A stretch of DNA of 64,000 nucleotides from NCBI RefSeq assembly GCF_945859685.1, contig NC_079147.1, forward strand, positions 180,155,174 to 180,219,173. The letters run 5' to 3'. Both the position numbers and the translations under genes were made by a program. Each line of letters opens with the position of its first letter. Position 1 is the stretch's first letter. Below the pieces are notes generated by a model. That model was not told the DNA's origin. It saw only the letters and a program-made list of their open reading frames with translations, and ran no database searches. The stretch comes from Eupeodes corollae. Lineage: Eukaryota > Arthropoda > Insecta > Diptera > Syrphidae. Positions 45,900-56,869 of the stretch are shown here, piece after piece.

Positions 45900-46635
45900 A
45901 CCAGTCTTTTACAAGTTCGTTAGAGACATTTACCTGAAATTGAGACTGTTCGCATTAGGTCTTATTCAGATGGCCAAAACAAGGCAACAGTTTCTAATAT
46001 TTATGTAAACCATTCTTCACGTATCTCAGGATCTGGAAATTCCTATTTCTAATTTTTAATTTTCAAGGCTTTCAACAGAGAGAATTTGAGTTTCGCGATA
46101 AAAATAAACTACATACAACCAAAAACGATGATCTTTCAAAGAATCATTAAAAACCAAAAACTCGGAAAGTTTAGACTAAACGGTTTCAGTGAAAAAATTA
46201 ATTGAATTTAATATAAAAAGTAACTGATCAGTTTTTAAAGACTCTGATTATTAATTTCATCTTAACAAATTTTTCGATGTTAAAATTCTGATGATTCTGT
46301 GGTTTTCTGCCATACGAAGTTCAAAGTTAAGACTGCTAAATTTATTTGAATCAATCTTGCAATATGTTTTCTTTCAATTTTTTTAACTACAATCAAATGA
46401 ATGAACAATCGCCAGAAAAGCCATTCACTGTAACAAAACAACGTCATTTAAAAGGCTGTTTTTTGTTTTCAGAATATGTTTTTTTCTTTGTTTTTAATGC
46501 CATCGAACTTTACCAAAACATTCTACTTAGATATTCTTTTCCAAGAAAGAGACTTCATATGTGTTTTAAAAAAATTGCAAATCACCTGAATCTATACAAG
46601 TGATGCTTCAACAAAAATTTAAAACGTTGCCTTTT
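45900..46635. other. Spacer between cluster genes 2 and 3
   Basis: About 740 bp, AT-rich, no supported gene. The open frame 46346-46603 encodes 85 residues with no signal peptide or recognised domain. Confidence 0.4.
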
Positions 46636-46642
46636 CGAATTA

Positions 46643-46649
46643 TATAAAA
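46643..46649 (+). promoter_or_regulatory. TATA box of cluster gene 3
   Basis: TATAAAA, 30 bp before a CACACAAC initiator-like word (46673) and 64 bp before the ATG. The leader 'attttcgacacacaac' resembles those of genes 1 and 2. Confidence 0.8.
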
Positions 46650-46706
46650 GATGAATATTTAATCATTTTCGACACACAACCAGTATCCTCGCAAATAGAG
46701 TAAGAT

Positions 46707-47795
46707 ATGTCAAGACGTCTTATTTTATCGTTGGGTCTAGTATTGCTTTTCACAGTAATTGTTTGCTCTGAAACACAACAATCGAGGAATAAAAGACATT
46801 TACGATTTAGAGATCATCGAAGAAATGAACGAAGAGAACAATTAGAACAAAAAAAACCAAGAGGTAGAGATATAGAGCTTTCAGGCCATAAACATCCAAA
46901 CAGATTTCAAGGGTCACCAATATATGAAAGACCAATATGGAAACATAATAATAAAAAACCACATTGGAAGCCAGAAAAAAGACGCAGACCCCATCATCCA
47001 TATTTCCGTGAGGATAGTTCAGAAAGCGATGAAGATGAACCAACAAAAAGAACGACTAAAGTCCCTCGAAAAACAACCAAAAATCCTTCCAAAACATTGA
47101 GTACAACACAAACACCAACAACTAAAACAACTACAACAACAGCATCAACAACGACATCAACACCTCAAGCTTCTACAAGAACTTCAACAACACCAACGCC
47201 AACAACTAAAACAACAACATCAACAACAACAACAAAAACTTCTACAACATCATCAACTACACCAACGCCATCATTATCAACAACTGTATCAACTTCTTCA
47301 TCAACATCAACACCAACAACAACAATACCTCCATCTACTACAACAACATCAACAACACCAATTACTGAAGCAATATCAACATCAACACCACCACCAACAG
47401 CAACAACAGCAGCTTCTATAACGTCATCAACTGAAGCAACTTCAACATCAACATCAACAACGACAACAGAAGCTTCTACAACATCATCAACAACACCAAC
47501 ACCAACAACTACAACATCATCAACAACTGAAGCGACTTCAACATCACCACCAACAACGACAACAGAAACTTCTACAACATCATCAACAACACCACCATCA
47601 ACAACTGTAGCAACTTCTTCATCAACATCAACAACACCAATAACTGAAGCAATATCAACATCAACACCACCACCAATAGCAACAACAGCAGCTTCTATAA
47701 CGTCATCAACTGAAGCAACTTCAACATCACCACCAACAACGACAACAGAAACTTCTACGACATCATCAACAACACAAATAACTGAAGCAATATAA
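46707..47795 (+). CDS. Secreted basic, Thr-rich mucin-like protein, cluster gene 3 (362 aa, probably truncated)
   Basis: Residues 1-22 (MSRRLILSLGLVLLFTVIVCSE) are a signal peptide. Residues 24-100 are very rich in Arg, Lys and His, with little hydrophobic content, followed by an acidic patch (EDSSESDEDEP). From about residue 112 to the end the protein is Thr/Ser/Pro-rich with TTTTEAS-, TSSTTPTP- and TEAISTST-type repeats, i.e. a mucin domain. A block beginning ITEAISTSTPPP is repeated at 47364 and 47643 (279 bp apart). The stop TAA at 47793-47795 falls in a third copy of this block, in the place where the others have TCA, so it looks like a nonsense change that shortened the protein. Promoter, leader and domain order link it to genes 1 and 2, although the middle domain is quite different. 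Confidence 0.82.
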   Translation: MSRRLILSLGLVLLFTVIVCSETQQSRNKRHLRFRDHRRNERREQLEQKKPRGRDIELSGHKHPNRFQGSPIYERPIWKHNNKKPHWKPEKRRRPHHPYFREDSSESDEDEPTKRTTKVPRKTTKNPSKTLSTTQTPTTKTTTTTASTTTSTPQASTRTSTTPTPTTKTTTSTTTTKTSTTSSTTPTPSLSTTVSTSSSTSTPTTTIPPSTTTTSTTPITEAISTSTPPPTATTAASITSSTEATSTSTSTTTTEASTTSSTTPTPTTTTSSTTEATSTSPPTTTTETSTTSSTTPPSTTVATSSSTSTTPITEAISTSTPPPIATTAASITSSTEATSTSPPTTTTETSTTSSTTQITEAI

Positions 47796-48142
47796 ACATC
47801 AACACCACCAACAACAACAACAGAAGCTTCTATAACGTCATCAACTGAAGCAACTTCAACATCGACAACAAAAACGACAACAGAACCTTCAACAACATCA
47901 TCAACAACACCAACATCAACAACATCGTCATAAAAAATACATCAACACCAACGCCAACAACTGAAGGAACATCAATAACTACAACAGAAGCATTTACAGC
48001 ATCATCAACAACACCAATGCAAACAATTGAACCAACTTCGACGTCAACACCATCGCCTTCAACTGAAGCTCCTGCTACCAAAACAACTACATAAACTGAA
48101 GCTACAACAACTGAAACTTCAACCATATCAAAAGTCAACTGA
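47796..48142 (+). pseudogene. Decayed C-terminal continuation of cluster gene 3
   Basis: The Thr-rich codon pattern (ACA TCA ACA CCA ...) continues in the same frame for 45 codons past the stop to a second stop at 47931-47933. It then continues in a shifted frame (from 47939) with TEG, TTTEAF and STEAPAT-type words to a stop at 48092-48094 and a final TGA at 48140-48142. So the ancestral reading frame probably ran ~345 bp farther and has one nonsense change and a frameshift. The first half of the tail could be regained only by stop readthrough. Confidence 0.7.
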
Positions 48143-48189
48143 TGTTGATTTTTTTGAAAGCACCAATAATAAAAAACCGAACTTACTTT

Positions 48190-49540
48190 TGAAAGAACAG
48201 TCACTTTAGTCTTAGAATTAAGATTTATTTCGATACTATTAAAAACATTTCACTAAATATTTTCCTATTAAACAAAAGTGTCTAAAGAAATAATTTTACT
48301 ACGATTTCTGAACAGGATCCAAAAATCTTTTCGATTTCGTTCGTTGATGGAATTTTAGAAGCATGTTTATAAAAAGAACCTATTTCTTTAAGAAATATCT
48401 TGACCTAAGAATAATTTTATTCTGGTCTTCTTCCATTTCAATTTGTTTGATTGATCCGTAAAAGCAAAATAATAATTTCTTCCTTGAGAATTCAGACAGA
48501 TGGGAATAGAAAAATAAATTCTATTCCTATTTTACCCAATCAAGCAAAAAGTCAAAAAAATATTATACATATTTTATCTCTCCAATCCATCCAACTTCAT
48601 TTGTAATTATATTTAAATATTTTGAGGTTGTTCCTTGTTCTCTGAGTGCTTTAATTTTAACTTCTATTCTCATTATAAAATAAATGCCAAACTGATATCA
48701 ATCCAATTTTCTTTAGATTTTGTCTGTAATAATAATCTGTTCGTCTATACCTCATTGGAAATGGATATACAGTGTTTTTCGTACTACAACTTAAATAACC
48801 CCATCTCTTTAAAACAATTCCCATCTTCTTCGTGGCATAACTTATGGTATTCATGCAACAACTTCTTCTTCCAATTTTTCCATAATTTTTGTCTTACCGA
48901 AGGGAAAGAAAAAGGCAGTCTACATCAATATCATTCATAACTAGTTGAGGTAATGGGGGTTTTTTGAAACACAAACACTTCATTTTAATTACAGTACAAT
49001 AATCGTAAACAACAATTCTAGAAACAATACGCACTCCTCATTAAAAATCAATAGACAAGCCTTAAGGTGTTTTGGCACGTCATTCTTCTTCATCTTGTTT
49101 TGTTTTTGTTACCAATATATTTCTAGAAATCTACCCTTATCCAAATAGAAAGTCAACCAGAGAAATAAGCTTAACATCAAAAGAGTTTGAAAACAACTCA
49201 AAACTTGTAATCTGACACAAGAAAACAAAAACACAATAAACCATCATCATCATCATCAGTGATAGATTTAACCATAAGCAAACTTAAGTTTAGTGTTTTA
49301 GAGGCGTCATTCGGGCGCTAAGTTTTATGAGCGTTCTTAAAAATAGAATCTTGTGTTCGCACAGCAAAAAAGTATATCAATATTTATTTTTCTTGGATAA
49401 CATTGATAGTGATGAAATCTTGAAACTTCTAAGAATTTAACTTGTCAACGCATACAAGCATAAATGAGAAGAAGTAATACGAAAAAGAGCAAAGTGCAAA
49501 AGATAAAAAAAGGGATACAGCTTAGAATTCTCACCAATAT
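48190..49540. other. Spacer downstream of the cluster
   Basis: AT-rich, no fourth TATA-linked secreted gene found. Short open frames at 48635-48940 are not supported as genes. Confidence 0.4.
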
Positions 49541-49549
49541 TCAAACCCC

Positions 49550-50720
49550 ATTCTTCCAAAAGTTATATTAAAGGTTGAACTGGTTTTTGCAATGGAATCA
49601 TCTCAGCATACTGATGTCCCTTCTTTCTAAAGCCATTTAAACGTTGATTAATTTTAAGCTTGAAAAATATCTTTCAGAACGAAAACTTTTTATTGACTGG
49701 TAGTATGGCTTTTCTTGCAATAGGTTGACTGGTTATCTTATCCTTTATCTTGCCGAATGGTGGAACAAATTTTTACATCGTTTTGGAGAAAGTTAGATTA
49801 TTGCTTTTGAAATTTCAATGGCATTTAATACAGTTTGGCATCAAGTTCTCTTATCAACTAGTATTGGACGGGTTCAAATCTGATTTCCATAAAATAAACG
49901 CTTGTGTGCCCCAGGGTTCCGTTTTGTCTCCCAAACCTTTCATTTTTTATATTTGATCTTTTGTCTTTAACCTTGAATCCACTTAGTTCTTTCACTGATG
50001 GCAATACCCTTAGATTTTCATATTCGTTTTTAGGTTCTCATCCTTTCCTTCGGATGTGGACTCCTAGCAACGGCGTATGATAAGATCATTAAATTCTGAT
50101 CTTGACAGAATCGTTAAGCATAATAATTCATTAGCCGTGTAGAATTAAGTGCTTCGAGAATTGTATGCTGTCTACTGTCCCAAATGGGACTTAGGTACTT
50201 GAACTGAGGAGACTAAACAGCTTTTTTTGTGAAGTGATGCAATATTTGACATCTTCAAAAATAATGGTTAGTGTTTGGGTATTCTACGAAGATACAAAAA
50301 GTTTTATATGCCTTCTAATCCAGCTCTAATTTACAAACGCTTTTATTCGTAAAAGACTCATTATAGTTCTCATATTTAGGTTGGTGACCTAATAAGATAC
50401 TTTAAATCTTTTAACTAGAATTGAAAAAAAAGAGCTCTAAGAATTATAGGCGATCTTTCTGCTACTAATTTAGTAGCAAACTACAAAGTCTCATGGTTAT
50501 CATAGTTTTATTGCTTTTTTCATAAACAATGCTCTAGTGAAATAGCCAGTTGCACGTCCAATTATTCAATCGTAATACCCATACTTCTAGGATAGATCAT
50601 CAGTTTACCCTAGATCCTGATTTTGAAAGTATTTTTAAGCACAGAGTTTTTTTATTTATCTGAACTACACGAATGAGTAACGCTTTATTATTATCAATAC
50701 TTCCCGCTTATCTATCTATT
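49550..50720 (+). mobile_element. LINE RT remnant, same family as 10.0-11.5 kb (copy 2)
   Basis: The plus strand gives SLLSKAI-TLINFKLEKYLSERKLF (about 49630-49700), then a decayed FEISMAFNTVWHQVLLS (motif A, about 49805-49855), then VLDGFKSDFHKINACVPQGSVLSPKPFIF (motif B, 49862-49950), and SFTDGNTLRFSYSF in place of F(A)DD. Later blocks up to 50700 (IYKRFYS-KRLIIVLIFRLV; FESIFKHRVF) are heavily mutated. The protein words VLDGFKS and VPQGSVLSP match those of the 10-11.5 kb copy. Inactive. Confidence 0.8.
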
Positions 50721-51460
50721 GATAAGTTCTCCTTATCTTGGTCAATAAGTAAATCGGAGATCTTTTGTAGAAGAGAAATAGTGATATTGAAGCAAAAGTT
50801 CTGTATATGACTTAAATTTGCAGAAAAGGCAGGTTCGTATTTATAAAAAAACGTTATTGTATCTTCTTCCGATGGAGAAAAGAATCCAACTTGTCATCTA
50901 TAGGACAATCCCTCTAATAACAAACTCATGGAAGTATTTAATTTTCACATCTTAAAATAAACTGAGCGGTTTCTTAATAAGCTAACAATTAATGTAAGAG
51001 TTTAAGGGTGTTCAGATGCTTTCCTGAAGCTCTTTATGATGGATGAAGTATTCGATGTTACGCCTTTTCTTTTGACTTGTACCTACTACTAGCTTTTAAA
51101 TGTATCAATCAGTCTTTCTTAGGTTTTGAGGAGGAATGACGATAGACTTATGGATCTTAGATCTTTATGGTTTACTTGGAAGTATTTTCCTGCTTTAAGT
51201 ATGAAAACAACTTTCACATTTCTCCATACCAAAAAATTGTGGACCAGAAAAAGCCAGCTATTGAAAATTTGCTCAAGAAATAGTGCCACTAGGGAAGTTC
51301 CTTTGTATTCATTGTACAATGTTCTTTCGTTTTGTTTTCCAAGTTTGATTATTGGTTCCTTTAATTTTTTATTTTGACCAATTGAAGTTGTACAAGTTGT
51401 CATTTTCGATGCATTTGCAATCTTAAACAAATCATCTTTTTGGTGTAATATCATAGAGGG
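50721..51460. other. Interval between LINE copies
   Basis: Non-coding. A pseudo-open frame on the minus strand (51119-51997) overlaps the RTE element at its upper end and has no own similarity. Confidence 0.35.
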
Positions 51461-51469
51461 AGGAGGTCT

Positions 51470-52936
51470 GCTCATGAGCAGAAGAGGCGAGAGGAATACC
51501 GACATCTCAGAAGGAAAAAGAGAGAGCATAAGAAGCGTGCGGTCGAAAATGTTGAGATGTTTAAAAGCACGAATGAAGTTCGATAGTTGTATGAGCAGGT
51601 GAAACGGAATTCCCAAGTCCATAAACCTAGAACCGAAGGCATCAAAGACGAAAGGGGAAACATCATAGTGGAAATGGCAGGACCACTTCTGCAGAATGTA
51701 TAACGGTGACGACGAACCGAATTCCGCTGTCAGGCAGAATGATCTATTCAACATAGACGACAAAAGCCAACAAGTCCTCCCGACTTTGACGAAGTAAAGG
51801 TTGCCATATCTAATCTGAAGTCTAATAAAGCCGCTGGAGTATATGGTTTGAAAGCCGAGTTCTTTAAAGCAGTTGGAGATAGTTCGGTTGAGAGCATGCA
51901 CCAACTTATCTGTAAGATATGGTCGGAAGAAAACATGCCCGATGAATGGAACCTCAGTATTGTTCCTGAACAAAGGAGACCCTCTAAACTGCTCCAACTA
52001 TAGATGCATCAGTCTACTTAATATCGCTTCCAAAATCTTCTCTGCCAAAATATGTCAACGTCTTAAGCCCATCGTCAACAACCTGATAGGTCCTTATCAG
52101 TGTGGTTTTAGACCAGGAAAGTCCACAGTTGCATATGACAGCTGTATAGAGCAATGTCTAGTTTTGGCTTTCCTGCCAAACTCGTCCGTTTGTGCAGGGA
52201 GAATTCATGCTACTCCATAAAGGTTGGAAATAACTTAACAGAACCTTTCGATTTCAGAAAGAAGGGTTTTAGACAAGGTGATGCACTATCATGCGATTTT
52301 TTTAACATCGCACTTGAAAGAATAGTGCAGAGCTCACTCGTCAACACTAGAGGCACTATCTTTCAAAAGTCTGTAGAATTACTAGCAAATGCTGATGACA
52401 CTAGCATATTTGGAAGAACTCAGCGTGACATTAATTGGAATTTTGTGAGCATCGAGGAAGAGGCGGGAAAAATGGGTTTAACGGTTAATCGACAGACGTA
52501 ACTTTGACGTCGTCAACCGAGATCAAACGAAGAATAACTCTTGCTAACCGCTGTTTCTTTGGACTAAGAAAGCAATTGAGTAGCAAAGCCCACTGTCGAG
52601 GGACCAAAGTGTCGCTATATAAGACCTTTATCATCCCTGTCCTGCATAAGGATAGAGAAGCATGGACTATCACAAAAAATGGATGAAAACACCTTGGGTC
52701 GTTTCGAAAAAAAGTTCATCGTGTGATCCTGTGCTCCGGCCTGGAAAGTCTTCGAATCTACACCCATAGGACAGCGCAGTTGAGAAAGATAGCGAGTCAG
52801 GTGGCGCGCACAAGTGGAAAGTGACCTCATCCAACTTGGAGCGCGAAATTAGAGAAATCTAGATAGGGACCGAGTTAGATGGAGAAGTTGTTGTACTTCA
52901 CACAGGACTGTAGGGCCACCTTAAGTAAGTAAGTAA
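51470..52936 (+). mobile_element. RTE-type retrotransposon remnant with (TAAG)n tail
   Basis: Plus-strand frames give the RTE RT in pieces: DPLNCSNYRCISLLNIASKIFSAKICQRLKPIVNNLIGPYQCGFRPGKST (51960-52130). Then there is an internal deletion of about 110 bp, which removes motif A. Next come FRKKGFRQGDALSCDFFNIALERIVQSSLVNTRGTIFQKSVELLANADDTSIFGRTQ (52255-52420; YADD decayed to NADD) and KRRITLANRCFFGLRKQLSSKA (52520-52600). The element ends in four TAAG units at 52922-52937, a typical short-repeat tail of RTE elements. Same family as the copy at 61.7-64.0 kb. Confidence 0.88.
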
Positions 52937-52939
52937 GAC

Positions 52940-54265
52940 TTTAATATCCCTATTTGTTAGGGTGATGTAGTAAAGTAATTTTGTTTTGCAATAAATAAAA
53001 AGTGATTTTTAAAAAAAAATTAATAACGCTCTCCAAGTGGTCAATTACTTATAGGTTATCAGCATATACTGGTGACTTTTAAATATCCCATTAGAAAGTA
53101 GTCAAGCGGCGGCGTAACGAAACTATGCTGTTACTTAAAGTATCCTTCAATAAATCAAATGTGGTACTAAATGTGCTACATGTTTTAAGGTCTTGTTGAA
53201 TCCACAGCTCATGTAGTTGTTCAATTTATAAACAGAAAAGTCAGTAATCAAGGATCTATAGCGGTCACCACAATGTTGCTTTCTGACCAGCATTGTTTCT
53301 ATAGAAGTACTCACCAATTATATAAACCACATGAAACAATCAGTTTTTGTGGTCCTTTTCTGAACACAAACATAGAGGATTGTCATCACTATGTTGTAAT
53401 GTCAAACCAAACTTAAAGTAAATTACTTGACAGCTGACAAAATCGCCGCCAGTTAAAAAATCCTTTGTGTTTCTGCTTTTCCTGTGCTCTAATAAAAATT
53501 TTAACCTTAAAATAGTCTCCACTCATCAATTTTGTAGCTTCTATAGATCCAGCCCTGTTTTTACCCAACACCACCAATGAAGGATGAAACTTTTCGTTTC
53601 CTCATTTTCCGTAATTGTCTTTGCAATTATGATTTTCACAATAACAAATCACATTTCTCTATTTCATATTCGTCCTCGTTACTCGTAGTCGTTTCGTAGA
53701 AAAAAAATAGAACTTCCTTAAAAAAAGAAACAATAATAATTGCCAACGCGTGAAATTTACGACACAAAATCTCTCTCTGTCTGTATCTGTGAATCCTTCT
53801 ATGCTTAACAAAAGAGTTGGGGAGGTGGCTAGGTTAGGTTGGTTTGTTGACATGAATAAGGGGGGTTGCGTTTAAGTCAACTACCGATCAAAATGACTTT
53901 ATTGTTAAGCAGGGTATTTTGTACTTGTTTTTTTTTTTGAGATGTTGTTGTGTCGTTGTGATGGCGCCAGCTAGTCGGCTGCACCCTTGAAGTTTTTCTG
54001 TGTTTTTTGTTGTTGGTTTGTCAAAGCAATTGTCAAAGGGGGTGTTATGATAGCTTATGCTCCTCTCCTCTTTGTGTATGAACCCAATCCCAAAGTTCTC
54101 ATGTTTTTTTTTGTTGTTGTTATGCTTATACTTGTTGTTTCGATATTTTATACAACAATACTGCAAGCATCTCTGTAAACAGGGTGTTTTTATATACTTT
54201 GATATTTTGATGGGTTATGTAAGTAATCAAAAAGTTGACAGGATTTTTAAAGTATAGAAAATACG
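52940..54265. other. Non-coding interval
   Basis: AT-rich, no gene or repeat supported. The region around 53.7-54.2 kb has longer open frames on both strands but of low complexity. Confidence 0.4.
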
Positions 54266-54270
54266 ATGTT

Positions 54271-55600
54271 GAATTCCTGAATATTGCAATGACTTGGAAA
54301 AACGAAGTGTGGTAAGGCATTCCACATTCGCGTAGTACGGCTAAAGAACGGATCTCTGTACTTGACAGTACGACCGAAGTTGAGCTCTAGGGTATATTAA
54401 TACCCATTTCTAGAAACACGAGTGCTACGGTTGAACTGTTTAAGAGGGGGAATGCAATTGGCATTCTCTAGAGCATAAACGCCTTAAATGACGGTAAAAG
54501 ACTGTGAGACAAGAAACATTTCGACGACCTTGAAGCAACGTAGCTGTTCTTATGATGGTAATATCAGCAATCAATCTAAATGTTTTACGCTCAATACTGT
54601 CCAAGAGGCTTAAGTAAGTTGTAGGAGCACCAGCCCAAAGATGGGAGTTATACTCAAGCTTTGGACGTATAAAAGTCTTGTAGATAACAGCCAGAACATA
54701 AAGGGAGATCACGGTGGGATGTATCATGTGATCACCAGTGGACCTATTGTTTCGAAAGCCGTACTGGCATTAAAAAGATTTTGATCTTCAAGATATTTCT
54801 TGAGCTGATAATTAATCAGCGTTTCCATAAGCTTGGAAAGAAGAGACGTAAGTGTAATCGGTCGGCATTTAAAAGGATGAGGAAGATTCGCCATTTTTTG
54901 GGAATAGGCTGGACAAATGCTGTTTTCCATCCGCTCGGAACGACATCTGAGGAGTAGAACAGATAAAAAAGCTTACGCAGTGGTTTTGCCAGCGTTGAAA
55001 AACACCTTTGCAGAACAATAGCGGGGATACCATCCGGACCAGATAGAGGAGATAGAACACTAATAGTGTACTTACCAGGGTCAGAGGTAAAAAGCAAGTC
55101 AAGAGTGTTTTCTGCTTGACCTACTACGTCCGATATTCTCGTATGCTCGTTGACCAGTTGAGTTAGAAAATCTCAACAAATACTCTTTCTGGTGTTGACC
55201 GAATGTTAAAGCCATGAAGAATTTTATACATTGAAATCGCCAGCAATAAAAATTTCAGTGCCAGGATAGAACGAAACAATTCTTTGAATGGAATCAGACA
55301 AAGCATCAAATTCACCAGAAGTTGACACTCTGAGGCTTCCATAAAGGAAGTAATAGTGAATGATTTGCTGATTTATGCAAAATTCAAACCAAATGAAATT
55401 CAAAAAAGAATTGGTGCAAAGACTATATTGAGGTAAGACCTGATAAGGAACATCACTCCTAATGTATATGGCGAGACCATGGTGGGAAAAGAATAATGGC
55501 ACCAAGTTATACCCTTCAATAAAGAATTTGGTGGGATCGGAATCCTCACGTGCTTGGGTTTTACATAGTGCCAATAAAGCCATGAATATTATTTTTATCT
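54271..55600 (-). mobile_element. LINE remnant with endonuclease and RT parts, same family (copy 3)
   Basis: The minus strand starts with endonuclease sequence: LVPLFFSHHGLAIYIRSDVPYQ and IQRIVSFYPGTEIFIAGDFNV (55224-55583), with the GDFN block intact. RT sequence follows, with VGQAENTLDLLFTSDPGKYT, GPDGIPAIVLQRCFSTLAKPLRKLFYL and VQPIPKKW (54816-55097), then PITLTSLLSKLMETLINYQLKKYL (54724-54930). The RT core from motif A to YADD is deleted. The 3' part has AVIYKTFIRPKLEYNSHLWAGAPTTYLSLLDSIERKTFRLIAD (54440-54727) and the same 3' flank as the 10.0 kb copy (from 54271, gaattcctgaatattg). Confidence 0.87.
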
Positions 55601-55609
55601 ACCCTGAAA

Positions 55610-56860
55610 TTTACAGCCATTGCCAATAGAAAAATCGCATGTAATAGTCTTATTGTAATAAAGTTATTGTAACTCGGTACATTCTACGTCAAATTTAGTT
55701 TAAACATAATGAAACACCCTGTACCTCTTACACACAGCTATTTGCTGTTTGAGTGTAACGAACGCTTAAAGAACGTGTTTGTCATATTTTCGCAACAAAA
55801 GGACTAAGGCTATAATAGTAATTTTGCAAGGGATATAACTGAACTAAGTTTTGCCCTTTTTTTTGTATATGTACATATTTTACGGAATATATGGTGATTG
55901 TTTTGTTTTGTTTTTCACTTAAAGTTTGTTCGTAATAAATTTGAATTTTTATTGACTTCTGATGTTTTTGTTGCACGTTATAAGAGTTTTTTTTTTGTTT
56001 TTTGACAAAAAAAAACATATATATAAAATCTTAACAAAAGTTTGCAGACTTCTTATTGTGTTTAGGGATTTTTAAGAGAAATGTTGAGTGATACGGTTGT
56101 GTATCGCTTTTTGAAAACTTATACTTAATTCTATAATCAATAAATAATTTCCTTATAGTCAGCTTGCCAACCATGACAATTGAAAACTCATAAGATGAGC
56201 AAATTAATTTTGGAACCGCATTTGGCTTTATTGAAAATTTTGTTGCAGAAGTTTTGAAAAGGTTTGATAAAGAAGTATGGAAACCATATTGTTATATTAA
56301 AATACTTAAATTTATTAATTTTTGTTTTCGAAATTCGTTACAATGTTTTTTTTTAAATTAATTTTTTATATATACAAAAAATGTTAAATTTTTTTCAGTA
56401 AAAAATGTTCACCTGGTTTTTAGACAATGCATTAGAAAAAAATAATTTTAATATATTTTAAAATCCAGACGAAGAACTAGACATTTTCGATCATAAAATA
56501 CTGTTCAAAAAAAGAAAAATTTAAATCGGTTCCTAATTCCTGTGAAAATTGAAATAAAAAATTTAAATTTATGAAGAACGTTTCATAAAAATCTATAGTG
56601 CCGTTTTTGAGAAAATTCGAATTTTTGGTTTTATTTGGTATTTTTGATCTTGAAAAATTTGCTTGAAATCTTAATTTTCTGAATCGTTTATTCATCACCG
56701 TATTGTAATATTTGATTACAAATTAGTGTAGGAATTTTACGAATGAACAAGAAAGACACCAGAAAGATTAACCTTGAGACGTGGTTTGTTAAGCTTAAAC
56801 AGTGTGATATGGGCACCGAGAAAGTCATTTACTATAGAGATAGCAAAGAAAGTTCTTGAG
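55610..56860. other. AT-rich non-coding interval
   Basis: No supported features. Long homopolymer-rich stretches. Confidence 0.4.
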
Positions 56861-56869
56861 TGCCGGTCA

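Noticed and set aside
51119..51997. 292-codon open frame on the minus strand as a host gene
   Set aside because: It is antisense to the RTE element in its upper part, has no recognisable domain, and its peptide looks like random translation of AT-rich DNA.
54057..54320. Short hydrophobic open frames on both strands
   Set aside because: Hydrophobic only because of T-rich DNA; no start context or conservation evidence.
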